Positions 43,049 through 51,847 of a stretch of 64,000 bases of DNA are shown here, in pieces. The stretch is from Desulfosudis oleivorans (GTDB lineage Bacteria > Desulfobacterota > Desulfobacteria > Desulfobacterales > SURF-7). How positions within the stretch are numbered: position 1 is the stretch's first letter; every line of letters starts with the position of its first letter. Where the stretch lies: the NCBI GenBank assembly GCA_020723305.1, contig DYJC01000008.1, positions 1 to 64,000 of the forward strand, given 5' to 3'. The notes under the pieces are model-generated. The model worked only from the letters and a program-made list of their open reading frames with translations, did not search any database and was not told the DNA's origin. Position numbers and translations under genes: made by a program.

Positions 43049-45430
43049 ATGGAAACTGCGACAGCTTCTCCCGCTATGATCGCCGAAACCCGATTGGGAA
43101 GAATCCGGAATCGTATCATCAACGCACCCCAGGAAATCTGCATTGAACGGGCCCGGTATCTTACCCAAAGCATGTCATTGCATTGGGACAAAGATCCACT
43201 CACACGGATGAGTCTCGCCCTGGAATATATTCTATCGAATATCCGTATCATCATCCGTGAAGACGAACGGATCGTGGGATGCCGGACCAGCAAACTCAAA
43301 GGCGCTCCGCTCTTTCCGGAAAATAAAGCACGGTGGATTGAAGGCGATGTCGAAAACTTCGACCTCCGAGTTGTTCAACGTGCGCTTATCACGGAAGCAG
43401 AGAAAAAGGAGGTGTTGCAGGATATCCTGCCCTTCTGGAAGGGTCGTACTGTAGAGGAGCGGTTCGAGGCAATACTGCCCCCGGATATCTCGGCAGACAT
43501 GGACAAGTATATCTTTACGATCATGCTTGAGATTACCTATGGCATCGGCCACTTCACCATGAATCATCCAAAGGTGCTGCGATCCGGCCTTGCAGGAATC
43601 ATCTCTGATACAGAGCAGAGGTTTGACTCGCTTCCTCCGGAAAAAGAGTCATCCAAAACCGGATTGTATTATCAGGCTGTCATCCGCTCCATGCGTGCCG
43701 CGATTCATTTTGCCCATCGCTATGCAGACGAGGCTGAAAGACTGAGTCAAAAAGAAACCGATCCTCAGCGCCGGAATGAACTTACAACCATAGCAAAAAT
43801 TTGCCGGCATGTGCCGGAACACCCTGCCCGGACTTTTCAGGAAGCTGTTCAAAGCCTGTATTTCATCCATCTGATCGCCCAGATCGAATCCGGCGGAAAT
43901 TCCATCTCCTTAGGAAGAATTGATCAGATATTATGGCCGTATTATCAGCGCGATATCGAAACCGGCAACATTGCGCCCGGTGAGGCGGGTGAGCTGGTGT
44001 CTCTGCTGTTTCTGAAGACCAATGAAATCTGGAATGTATTGGAAGAGGCCTATATTCCGGGAGGAGAAGGAACCGAAGGCAAGACCACACAAAACGTAAC
44101 GGTCGGAGGTATCGATATCCACGGGGAAGATGCAACCAATCCTCTGAGCTACATCTGCCTGGATGCTTATGCTGCCATCCGTACGGTGCAACCCAATTTC
44201 GGCGTTCGCATCAGTTCAAAGACGCCGGAATTGTTTTTCATGAAAGCAGCGTCGTACGCAAAGGATGGTGTGCTGCTGCATTTTTTCAATGACGATGCGA
44301 TTGTGCCTTCTCTTATGGAAGCCGGTCATACGGAAGCAGACGCCCGTGATTACGGTGTTGTAGGATGTCTGGAACCCAATGCTCAAGGCAAGAGTTTCGG
44401 TTCCACCTTTGCGGTTCAATTTAGCGGTATCAAATGTCTGGAGCTGGCCCTCAGCAACGGCATCGATAACATATTCGGATATCGTACAGGTCTCGAAACC
44501 GGGGAGCCGGGTTCGTTCCGAAAATTTGAAGATGTCTGGAATGCCTATGATTCCCAGATGACCCATTTTCTCGGACAAATGGTCAAAGGCATACATTGCC
44601 TGGATCAATCCATTGCAGAAATGCTGCCCTCACCGTTTGCATCCGCCATGATTGAAGGGCCGCTGGAAAAAGGGTATGATTTGACTAAAGGGGGAGCTGT
44701 ATATAACGCCACCGGTGTACAGCTCATGGGATTTTCCAATGTTGCTGACAGCCTGTATGCAGTCCGGAAAACGGTCTTTGAAGAAAAAAAAGCCACCATG
44801 GAAGATCTTTCCAGATGGCTCTCGGATGACTGGATGGATGCGGAAGACAAACAGGCTTATTTCCAGCATAAGATTTCAAAATACGGCAATGATTGCGATG
44901 AAGTCGACCAGATGGCCCGACAGGTCATCCACCATTTCTGCGATCGGCTTTCCGTGTTCCGGAATTACCGGGGGGGTGCTTTCTGGCCGGGCATCTTCTC
45001 CGTGGGATTTCACGTATCCATGGGAGCGTTTACCGGTGCAACTCCGGACGGGCGCTTTGCCGGAAATATTCTGGGTAACGGAATCACACCCAGCAACAGT
45101 GCGGCTGTAAGCGGCCCGACCGCCATCATGAACTCGGTTTTAAAGCTGCCTCTGCACCGTGTGTTCAACGGTATGAATCTCAATATGCGGTTTCAGGGAA
45201 AGACAGTCAAGGCAAAAAATTTAATGCAACTTGTGTCTGCTTATTTTGCCAAAGGCGGCTTCCAGGTTCAGTTTAATATGGTGGACAGCCGGATTCTGCG
45301 GGATGCCCAGAAACATCCGGATCAATACCGCGATCTGATCGTGCGGATCAGCGGTTATTCCGGTATTTTTGTAAACTTAAGTGATATTGCCCAGGAAGAG
45401 ATCATCAGCCGGGCGGAATACACATTATAA
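43049..45430 (+). CDS. Glycyl radical enzyme of unassigned specificity (PFL2/glycerol-dehydratase-like)
   Basis: A 793-residue GRE. YGVVGCLEPNAQG gives the thiyl Cys440 and Glu442 (the C-x-E motif of dehydratase-type GREs), and VRISGYSGIF gives the radical Gly769, 24 residues from the end. By eye against glycerol dehydratase, Glu435 and His164 are kept (Glu442; His168 in GIGHFT), but His281 is Asn284 (SGGNSISLGR) and Asp447 falls on a hydrophobic residue near 454. A simple diol dehydratase is therefore doubtful; lyase, decarboxylase or eliminating activity on another substrate is open. No activase gene lies in this operon. AAAGGAGG precedes the ATG. Confidence 0.88.
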   Translation: METATASPAMIAETRLGRIRNRIINAPQEICIERARYLTQSMSLHWDKDPLTRMSLALEYILSNIRIIIREDERIVGCRTSKLKGAPLFPENKARWIEGDVENFDLRVVQRALITEAEKKEVLQDILPFWKGRTVEERFEAILPPDISADMDKYIFTIMLEITYGIGHFTMNHPKVLRSGLAGIISDTEQRFDSLPPEKESSKTGLYYQAVIRSMRAAIHFAHRYADEAERLSQKETDPQRRNELTTIAKICRHVPEHPARTFQEAVQSLYFIHLIAQIESGGNSISLGRIDQILWPYYQRDIETGNIAPGEAGELVSLLFLKTNEIWNVLEEAYIPGGEGTEGKTTQNVTVGGIDIHGEDATNPLSYICLDAYAAIRTVQPNFGVRISSKTPELFFMKAASYAKDGVLLHFFNDDAIVPSLMEAGHTEADARDYGVVGCLEPNAQGKSFGSTFAVQFSGIKCLELALSNGIDNIFGYRTGLETGEPGSFRKFEDVWNAYDSQMTHFLGQMVKGIHCLDQSIAEMLPSPFASAMIEGPLEKGYDLTKGGAVYNATGVQLMGFSNVADSLYAVRKTVFEEKKATMEDLSRWLSDDWMDAEDKQAYFQHKISKYGNDCDEVDQMARQVIHHFCDRLSVFRNYRGGAFWPGIFSVGFHVSMGAFTGATPDGRFAGNILGNGITPSNSAAVSGPTAIMNSVLKLPLHRVFNGMNLNMRFQGKTVKAKNLMQLVSAYFAKGGFQVQFNMVDSRILRDAQKHPDQYRDLIVRISGYSGIFVNLSDIAQEEIISRAEYTL

Positions 45431-45451
45431 AACGATCTACGGAGGAACTGC

Positions 45452-46387
45452 ATGAGCAAGGTCATGACAAGCAAAGAAGCCGTCTCCCGGTTTATACAAG
45501 ACGGCACTTTCCTTTATATCGGCGGATATGTATGCCGTCCGCCTTTTGCCATCATTCATGAAATCATTCGTCAGCGGAAAAAAGATCTCACCATCACACG
45601 AAGCAATGCAGCAGACGATTTTGATATGCTCATTGGCGCGGGTTTGGTCAAGCGGTTCATCGGTACATTTCTATCCCTTGGGGTATATGGTCTGGGACGA
45701 TGCTATCGCCGCTCTCTGGAAAAAGGGATACCTCATATCGTCGAAGTGGAGGAGTACACCAATCTGTCCCTCCCCATGATGCTCATGGCCGGTGCCATGG
45801 GAATGCCGTTTGTGCCGGTTCGGGACATGCTTGGTTCCGACCTGATGAATGTGAAATCGTTTATGGGGGAAAATAAATACAAGAAAATCGAATCCCCCTT
45901 TGACGGAAGTCCTGTGCTGCTTGTTCCGGCCCTTAAACCGGATGTGGCGATTATCCATGTCCAGCAGGCAGATGAAAATGGGAATGCGCAGATGTGGGGA
46001 ATCGGTGGAGATTGCCAATATGGGGCCAATGCAGCCGCCAAGGTAATTGTCAGTTGCGAGCGCATCGTATCCCGGGAAACCATCGGAAAAGATCCTTCGC
46101 GAACCATCGTTCCGGCCATGAAAGTCGCAGCCGTAGTAGAAGAGCCTTTCGGCTCCCATCCAGGATACACGCCTGGATTCTATGATGTTGATTTTTCGTT
46201 CGGATATATTTACCAGCAGGCCTCGAACACGGTAGAAGGGTTTGAAGCCTTTTTAAAGGAATGGGTTTACGATATTCCGGATCGAAATGTTTATACACAG
46301 CACTATATCCAGCGGTTCGGCTACGGCGCTTTTAAAAAGCTTGCAGCCAAATTCGATTATTCCTATCCGGTCAGTTATGCATATTAA
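45452..46387 (+). CDS. CoA-transferase alpha subunit (GctA/IpdA-like)
   Basis: A 311-residue family I CoA-transferase subunit. Visible features are a glycine-rich N-terminal segment FLYIGGYVCRPPFAI, then PVLLVPALKPDVAIIHVQQAD, typical of glutaconate-type alpha chains. With the beta chain 35 bp downstream it would exchange CoA between a donor such as acetyl- or succinyl-CoA and a pathway acid. IpdAB-type relatives instead cleave rings of steroid intermediates, an alternative that cannot be excluded. It follows the GRE gene by 21 bp. Confidence 0.85.
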   Translation: MSKVMTSKEAVSRFIQDGTFLYIGGYVCRPPFAIIHEIIRQRKKDLTITRSNAADDFDMLIGAGLVKRFIGTFLSLGVYGLGRCYRRSLEKGIPHIVEVEEYTNLSLPMMLMAGAMGMPFVPVRDMLGSDLMNVKSFMGENKYKKIESPFDGSPVLLVPALKPDVAIIHVQQADENGNAQMWGIGGDCQYGANAAAKVIVSCERIVSRETIGKDPSRTIVPAMKVAAVVEEPFGSHPGYTPGFYDVDFSFGYIYQQASNTVEGFEAFLKEWVYDIPDRNVYTQHYIQRFGYGAFKKLAAKFDYSYPVSYAY

Positions 46388-46422
46388 AACCCGCGATTGA
46401 AATATAAGGAAGGAGAGTAAAG

Positions 46423-47223
46423 ATGACGGAGCATGCAAATGATTATATCAAACCGGAGCTGATGGCTTGCTGCGGTGCAAGGGAAATTCAGGATGGGGAT
46501 GTGGTTATCGTGGGAACGGGTTTTCCCACCATGAGCGCCAATATTGCCAAACATCTTCATGCTTCGGGCGCGGTCATGATGCAGGAATCCGGTGTTATCG
46601 ACGCGCGTCCCAATCGACCCGCCTTATCCGTAGGAGACCCCTGTCTGAATCCTGGGGCCGCCATGATCGGGGGGCTTACCGACATTATGGGCATGTGCCT
46701 TCAGGCCGGCCTGGTGGATGTCGGTTTTTTATCCGGCAGCCAAGTGGACAAGTTCGGCAATATCAATACAACCGTGATCGGTGATTACTCTTGTCCAAAG
46801 AACCGCCTTCCGGGAAGTGGCGGGGCCAATCCCATCGGGTCGCTGGCCAAGCGAACCCTGATCATTGCCCTGCATGACAAACGGCGGCTGGCGGAACGAG
46901 TGGATTTTATAACAACACCTGGATACATCAACGGGCCAAAGGCAAGAGAACAATGGGGGCTGCCATCCAATACAGGTCCTCACTGCATTATCACCAACAA
47001 GGCTGTAATGCATTTTGACAAAGAAACCGGTGAAGCCTACCTGGTGTCTTTTCACCCCGGCAGTTCCATAGAAGAGATAAAGGCACATACACCGTGGGAA
47101 TTAAGGATAAGCAAGGATGTGCATGAAACAGAACCGCCTCGTGATGATGAACTGAAGGTGATTCGCGAAGTACTGGACCCTCACCGGATGATTAAAATTT
47201 ACGAACAGCGGGGATATGTCTGA
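46423..47223 (+). CDS. CoA-transferase beta subunit (GctB-like)
   Basis: A 266-residue beta subunit. MMQESGVID places Glu55 where glutaconate CoA-transferase has its catalytic Glu54, which forms the glutamyl-CoA intermediate. This supports true transferase activity rather than the IpdAB hydrolase mode, where that Glu is absent. GSQVDKFGNINTTVIG and GSGGANPIGS are further family blocks. A strong GGAAGGAGAG ribosome site precedes the ATG. Confidence 0.86.
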   Translation: MTEHANDYIKPELMACCGAREIQDGDVVIVGTGFPTMSANIAKHLHASGAVMMQESGVIDARPNRPALSVGDPCLNPGAAMIGGLTDIMGMCLQAGLVDVGFLSGSQVDKFGNINTTVIGDYSCPKNRLPGSGGANPIGSLAKRTLIIALHDKRRLAERVDFITTPGYINGPKAREQWGLPSNTGPHCIITNKAVMHFDKETGEAYLVSFHPGSSIEEIKAHTPWELRISKDVHETEPPRDDELKVIREVLDPHRMIKIYEQRGYV

Positions 47224-47242
47224 TAACATAACAGGAGGAGTG

Positions 47243-48610
47243 ATGCGACACACGGAAAAACTGGCTGAATTTTGTTCGGAACTGTCCTTTACCGACATCC
47301 CCGAACACGTAGTTCAGAAGGCCAAAATGTGTATTCTGGATTTTGTTGCCAATGTTTACGGATCACTGGAACTGGCAGCAGTAAGACAGGTGATCGACTA
47401 TATCCGGGGAACAGGAAGCGGTGATGCGGCTACTGCATTGGGATGTGGATTTAAAACCAGCCTGCCGCAGGCCGCATTCATCAACGGCACACTGGCGGAG
47501 GCCATCGAGGCCCAGGACGGCGTTCGATTCGGCGGAAATCATCCCGGTGCAGCAGTGATTCCGGCAGCGATATCTGTTGCCGAATCGCTTCATCTGACCG
47601 GAAAGGCACTGATCTCCGCAGTCGTGATCGGATATGAGGCAGCCAATCGCCCGGCGGCTGCCATGCACCCATGGCATACGCTTTCCGGATTTTTACCGAC
47701 CGGTACCTGCGGAACATTTGGAGCCGCTGCCGCAGCCGCTTACTTAAACGGTGCGAATACGGAACAGATGCTGAATGCTCTTGGGAATGCCGGTTACCTT
47801 CTTCCACTCTCCATGGCCGAACACCTCATGAATGGATGCACCATTAAAATTGTTCAAGGAGGCCAGGCTGCCGGTGCCGGCATTATGGCTGCCGGATTGG
47901 CATTAAAAGGATTAAGCGGTTGCCGTGAAGTGCTTGAGGGATCAGCTTTAAAAGGTGGCTTCACTCAGATAACAACACGGGCTGAACCGAAATTCGATAA
48001 AATCACAGACAACATCGGCACCCATTTCACCCTGATGGATGTCTATTTCAAACCATATACAGCATGCCGTCATACCCATGGCGCAGCCCAGGCGGTTTTG
48101 GAACTGATGAACGAGACAAAAATTTCACCTCAGGCCGTGGAACAGGTCGATGTTTTTACTTATGGGATTGCTGAACTGGCTGTCGGCAAGGGGGTTGAAT
48201 CTACAAGCACTTTTGTTTCCGCCCAGTTTTCAATTCCATATGTGGTGGCGGTTTGCATGAGTGATGGAACATTAGGCCCCCGTCAATTGACGGAAAAACG
48301 CATGGCTGACCCGGAACTGATTGCATTGACCCGAAAAGTCAGCGTTCACACGGAGGATGCTTTAAATAAGCGATATCCGGACGTCACGGCCAGCCGGGTT
48401 GAAATTCTTCTAAAAAACGGAAACAGACTTCAACGGCAGATCGACATTCCCAAAGGCGACCCAAGGGACCCTCTTTCGGAAGCGGATCTGACGGATAAAG
48501 TGATCGCCTTTGCCGGTGATCGAGACAAAGATACCCTGGCCAGGCTCTCCCGGTTGATTCTCAATCTGGAAACGGTTTCGGATATAAGAGAAATAACCGC
48601 AATGATTTGA
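47243..48610 (+). CDS. MmgE/PrpD family protein (second copy)
   Basis: A 455-residue MmgE/PrpD protein. It shares the LDFVANVYGS start, HPGAAVIPAAISVAESLHL and AAAAAAYLNGANTEQM with the family, and FKPYTACRHTHGAAQAVLEL in the C-terminal lid. I prefer the ATG at 47243 after AGGAGGAGTG; an in-frame ATG at 47216 overlapping the CoA-transferase stop is an alternative. It may dehydrate, isomerise or decarboxylate a carboxylic intermediate, though the substrate is unknown. It is only distantly related to the copy at 8273. Confidence 0.83.
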   Translation: MRHTEKLAEFCSELSFTDIPEHVVQKAKMCILDFVANVYGSLELAAVRQVIDYIRGTGSGDAATALGCGFKTSLPQAAFINGTLAEAIEAQDGVRFGGNHPGAAVIPAAISVAESLHLTGKALISAVVIGYEAANRPAAAMHPWHTLSGFLPTGTCGTFGAAAAAAYLNGANTEQMLNALGNAGYLLPLSMAEHLMNGCTIKIVQGGQAAGAGIMAAGLALKGLSGCREVLEGSALKGGFTQITTRAEPKFDKITDNIGTHFTLMDVYFKPYTACRHTHGAAQAVLELMNETKISPQAVEQVDVFTYGIAELAVGKGVESTSTFVSAQFSIPYVVAVCMSDGTLGPRQLTEKRMADPELIALTRKVSVHTEDALNKRYPDVTASRVEILLKNGNRLQRQIDIPKGDPRDPLSEADLTDKVIAFAGDRDKDTLARLSRLILNLETVSDIREITAMI

Positions 48611-48632
48611 TGGTGAAACAAGAGGAGGACGT

Positions 48633-49793
48633 GTGGATTTTTCTTTGAGCAAAGAACAGATCATGCTGATGCAGTCTCTGCGGGATATGGGTAAGCGTGA
48701 AAAATTTCAGGAGCTGGCTGCGCAGATCGATGCCAGTGGTGAATTCCCTCATTATCTGTTGCATAAATACAGTGAGATGGGACTGCTCGGCATGGTGTTG
48801 TCGAAAGAATTCGGCGGTGAAAAAGAGTCTTCTCTTACAGCGATTCTGGCCATAGAAGAGCTGGCCAAATTCAGCCCTATGATCGCAGCCCCGGTTTTTG
48901 AATCCAATGTCGGTCCGGTGCGTGTCATCGACATGTTCGGTACGGAAGACCAGAAGCGTACGATCATACCGGGTGTCTGCCGGGGTGAAAACAGCGTGTC
49001 TGTCTGCATGACCGAGCCGGAGGCTGGATCGGATTTAACATCGCTGTCCACAACTTTGGTGGAAGACAATGACGGATATATACTGAATGGCCGGAAAGTT
49101 TTTATTACCGGAGGAGGAGAAGCCAGCCATTATCTGGTATATGCAAGATTCGGCGAGACCAAGGGCTACAAAGGGATTGGCGCTGTTATTGTTGAAAAGG
49201 GGATGCCTGGATTTACTTTCGGCAAGCAGGAACAATTCATGGGCCTTCGCGGTATGCCTTCCTGTGATCTGTATTTTGATGATGTCCGGATTCCCAGATC
49301 CAATGTGGTAATCCGGAGTGGGGACTTCGGTAACCTCATGCTCACCTTTGATATCGAGCGGTGCGGCAACGCTGCCATGTGTCTGGGGATTGCCGGAGGT
49401 GCGCTCGAAGCGGCAAAGCAATATGCGATGGAGCGGAAAGCGTTCAATCGTCCGATTTGTGAGTTTCAGGGTATTCAGTTTACCCTTGCGGACATGGCCA
49501 TGAAACTGGATGCCGCCCGTCTGCTGGTGTACCGGGCAGCCAGCAATGCCGGCCAGGGCCTGCCATCGATTTATGAAGCATCTATGGCCAAATGTTTTGC
49601 CAATGAAATGGTCAAGGAAGTGACGGACAAAGCCATGCAGGTGTTTGGCGGATATGGATACAGCAAGGAGTTCCCCATCGAACGGATGTTGCGGGACAGC
49701 AGGGCGTGGAGCATTGCCGGTGGTACGCTGCAAATGCTTCGGATCACAATGGCCAGTGTACTATTCGGCAGACGTTTTGATCAGCGCCGGTAA
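48633..49793 (+). CDS. Acyl-CoA dehydrogenase
   Basis: A 386-residue FAD-dependent acyl-CoA dehydrogenase. VCMTEPEAGSDLTSLST is the FAD/substrate signature and QVFGGYGYSKEFPIERMLRD the second. The usual catalytic YEGT near the C-terminus reads IAGGT, as in enzymes of the isovaleryl/long-chain branch, where the base comes from another helix; the base here is not identified. A GTG start follows AGGAGGAC. It would oxidise the CoA ester made by the adjacent transferase, passing electrons to ETF. Confidence 0.87.
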   Translation: MDFSLSKEQIMLMQSLRDMGKREKFQELAAQIDASGEFPHYLLHKYSEMGLLGMVLSKEFGGEKESSLTAILAIEELAKFSPMIAAPVFESNVGPVRVIDMFGTEDQKRTIIPGVCRGENSVSVCMTEPEAGSDLTSLSTTLVEDNDGYILNGRKVFITGGGEASHYLVYARFGETKGYKGIGAVIVEKGMPGFTFGKQEQFMGLRGMPSCDLYFDDVRIPRSNVVIRSGDFGNLMLTFDIERCGNAAMCLGIAGGALEAAKQYAMERKAFNRPICEFQGIQFTLADMAMKLDAARLLVYRAASNAGQGLPSIYEASMAKCFANEMVKEVTDKAMQVFGGYGYSKEFPIERMLRDSRAWSIAGGTLQMLRITMASVLFGRRFDQRR

Positions 49794-49824
49794 TAATAAC
49801 ATAATTCATGAAAAGGAGAATGGA

Positions 49825-50265
49825 ATGAGTATTTATTATCGGGATGCTGCGCATCTCTACGAGATTTATGGATATTTCATGGACAAGGTGTTGTCGGACG
49901 AAAAGATTGGACCCAAAATGGCCAAATCGGGCATCATCATCCGTTTTATTTATACGGATCCGGATGCTGAAATCACCATTGACTTCCGAAACAAACCGGA
50001 GAAAGAAGGATACTATGGCAACTTCTACCTTGGCCCCACACCGATAAAAGAGGATGTCTGGTCCAAGCAGAGTGCCGATCATTCGCACCGGTTCTGGCAT
50101 GGATTTGAAAATCCCATTGCCGCTGTTGCCAAAGGAAAGGTAAAGCAGGGCGGCAAGGTGACCGCCATGCTGAAACTGCTGCCGGTGGTCAAACCCACAT
50201 TTCAAAAATTTCCGGAAGTTCTCAGAGAGATGGGCTACAATGATTTGATCGTTACCAAAAGCTAA
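49825..50265 (+). CDS. SCP2-like sterol/lipid-carrier domain protein
   Basis: A 146-residue protein with an SCP2-like layout: an N-terminal helix, then strands ITIDFRNKPEKEGYYGNFYLG, a region SHRFWHGFENPIAAVAKGKVK resembling the ligand-tunnel lid, and a basic C-terminus. SCP2-like proteins bind hydrophobic acyl or sterol ligands. Placed among CoA-linked enzymes, it may carry a hydrophobic intermediate. AAAAGGAGAA precedes the ATG; an open frame upstream overlaps the dehydrogenase and is not used. Family assignment by eye only. Confidence 0.6.
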   Translation: MSIYYRDAAHLYEIYGYFMDKVLSDEKIGPKMAKSGIIIRFIYTDPDAEITIDFRNKPEKEGYYGNFYLGPTPIKEDVWSKQSADHSHRFWHGFENPIAAVAKGKVKQGGKVTAMLKLLPVVKPTFQKFPEVLREMGYNDLIVTKS

Positions 50266-50281
50266 ACAGCTAGGAGTGAAC

Positions 50282-51712
50282 ATGAAAACATACAATTCTG
50301 TTTATATCGATGGGAAATGGGTTAAATCGGACAGCAATGAAACCTTTGCTGTCATCAATCCATGCAACGAATCTGTTGTGGCAACCGTGGCCATGGGGAA
50401 TGCAGTAGACGTTGACAATGCCGTCAAAGCAGCCCGCAAGGCATTTGCTTCCTGGTCGCAGACAACTGTAGTTGAACGAGCGGACATCCTTTCGAAAATA
50501 TCGGATGCGCTGGCAGACCGGCAGGATGAAATCGGGGATACCATCGCACTTGAAATGGGTATGCCGTCAACCTGGGCACGAATGATTCAGGCGGGCCTTC
50601 CGATTTCCACATTTGCCAGTTTTTCGGAAATTGTAAAAGACTATTCTTTTGAATATGCCCAGGGGACAACACAGATCATAAAAGAATCAATCGGGGTATG
50701 CGGATTTATCACCCCCTGGAATTATCCGCTCCATCAGATCGCCGGCAAAGTGGCCCCTGCTTTGGCTGCCGGTTGCACCATGGTTCTCAAGCCAAGCCGA
50801 TTAGCGCCATTGAATGCGTTTATCCTTGCAGAAATTATGGAGCAGGTCGGTGTTCCGCCCGGTGTTTTCAATCTGGTCTGCGGCAGCGGTTCGGTTGTAG
50901 GGAATGCCATTACCACGCATGCCGATGTGGATATGCTGTCACTGACCGGATCGACAGCCTCCGGCATTCGCGTTGCACAGGCCGGAGCTTTGACCATCAA
51001 ACGGGTGACATTGGAGTTAGGCGGAAAATCCGCCAATATCCTTCTGGATGATGCTGATTTTGAATTTGCCGTTCCCGAAGGGGTGAACAACTGTTTTCTC
51101 AATTCCGGGCAGACCTGTTCGTCCTTGACGCGTATGCTGGTTCCTGCGGAACGGCAGTCTGAAGTAATTGAACTGGCCAGAACGGAAGCGGAATCCCTGG
51201 TCATCGGCGATGCATTTGATGATGAGGTGTTTATCGGCCCGCTTGTTGACGCCGGACAACAGCGCTCGGTCAGGGAGTATATCCAAAAAGGTATCCATGA
51301 AGGCGCAACACTGGTTACAGGAGGCCCTGAGCCCGTGGATGGTATGGAAAAAGGCTTTTATGTCAAACCAACCATTTTTGCCGATGTCAGATCTGATATG
51401 ACCATTGCCCGGGAAGAAATTTTCGGACCGGTGCTGTGCATTATGCCCTATCAAACCGAAGCTGAAGCGATTCAAATCGCCAATGACAGTCCATATGGTT
51501 TATCAGGATCGGTCTGGTCTGCTGATCCGGAACGGGCAATTCAGGTTGCCAAACAGATCCGGACCGGTCAGGTGTTCATCAACGGGGCTGGTTTTGATGT
51601 TCACGCGCCTTTTGGCGGATATAAACAATCTGGAAATGGCCGAGAACGCAGCAAATATGGCCTGGAAGAATTTCTGGAAATTAAAGCAATCATGGGGTAT
51701 TATCCGATCTGA
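50282..51712 (+). CDS. NAD(P)-dependent aldehyde dehydrogenase
   Basis: A 476-residue ALDH. TPWNYPLHQIAGKVAPALAA, the general base Glu in LELGGKSANI and the nucleophile Cys279 in NSGQTCSS are intact, as is EEIFGPVL. The family oxidises aldehydes to acids without CoA. In this operon it could oxidise an aldehyde released by the GRE or the SDRs, giving an acid for the CoA-transferase. TAGGAGTGAAC precedes the ATG. It is the last intact gene of the ten-gene operon. Confidence 0.9.
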   Translation: MKTYNSVYIDGKWVKSDSNETFAVINPCNESVVATVAMGNAVDVDNAVKAARKAFASWSQTTVVERADILSKISDALADRQDEIGDTIALEMGMPSTWARMIQAGLPISTFASFSEIVKDYSFEYAQGTTQIIKESIGVCGFITPWNYPLHQIAGKVAPALAAGCTMVLKPSRLAPLNAFILAEIMEQVGVPPGVFNLVCGSGSVVGNAITTHADVDMLSLTGSTASGIRVAQAGALTIKRVTLELGGKSANILLDDADFEFAVPEGVNNCFLNSGQTCSSLTRMLVPAERQSEVIELARTEAESLVIGDAFDDEVFIGPLVDAGQQRSVREYIQKGIHEGATLVTGGPEPVDGMEKGFYVKPTIFADVRSDMTIAREEIFGPVLCIMPYQTEAEAIQIANDSPYGLSGSVWSADPERAIQVAKQIRTGQVFINGAGFDVHAPFGGYKQSGNGRERSKYGLEEFLEIKAIMGYYPI

Positions 51713-51803
51713 GGCCGTCCAGACCTTTCTGTCCAAGAAGGACTCCCACGCCATCAAGATCGTTCTGGAACACGGACCAGCCGGCAGTGGACTATCAAAA
51801 TAA
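51711..51803 (+). pseudogene. C-terminal remnant of a medium-chain (zinc) alcohol dehydrogenase
   Basis: Directly after the ALDH stop, one frame reads EAVQTFLSKKDSHAIKIVLE and ends in a stop at 51803. This resembles the last 25 or so residues of zinc-type alcohol/threonine dehydrogenases (typically EAFxxLLSKKDxAIKVVLE). There is no start or catalytic domain, so it looks like the tail of a gene deleted when the operon took its present form. The match is by memory and short. Confidence 0.45.
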
Positions 51804-51847
51804 TGCTGGATGGAAAAACATGAAAACAATACCCGAATGTGAGAAAA

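Noticed and set aside
45452-47223. IpdAB-type ring-cleaving hydrolase
   Set aside because: The beta subunit keeps the catalytic Glu in QESG expected of true CoA-transferases; not fully excluded.
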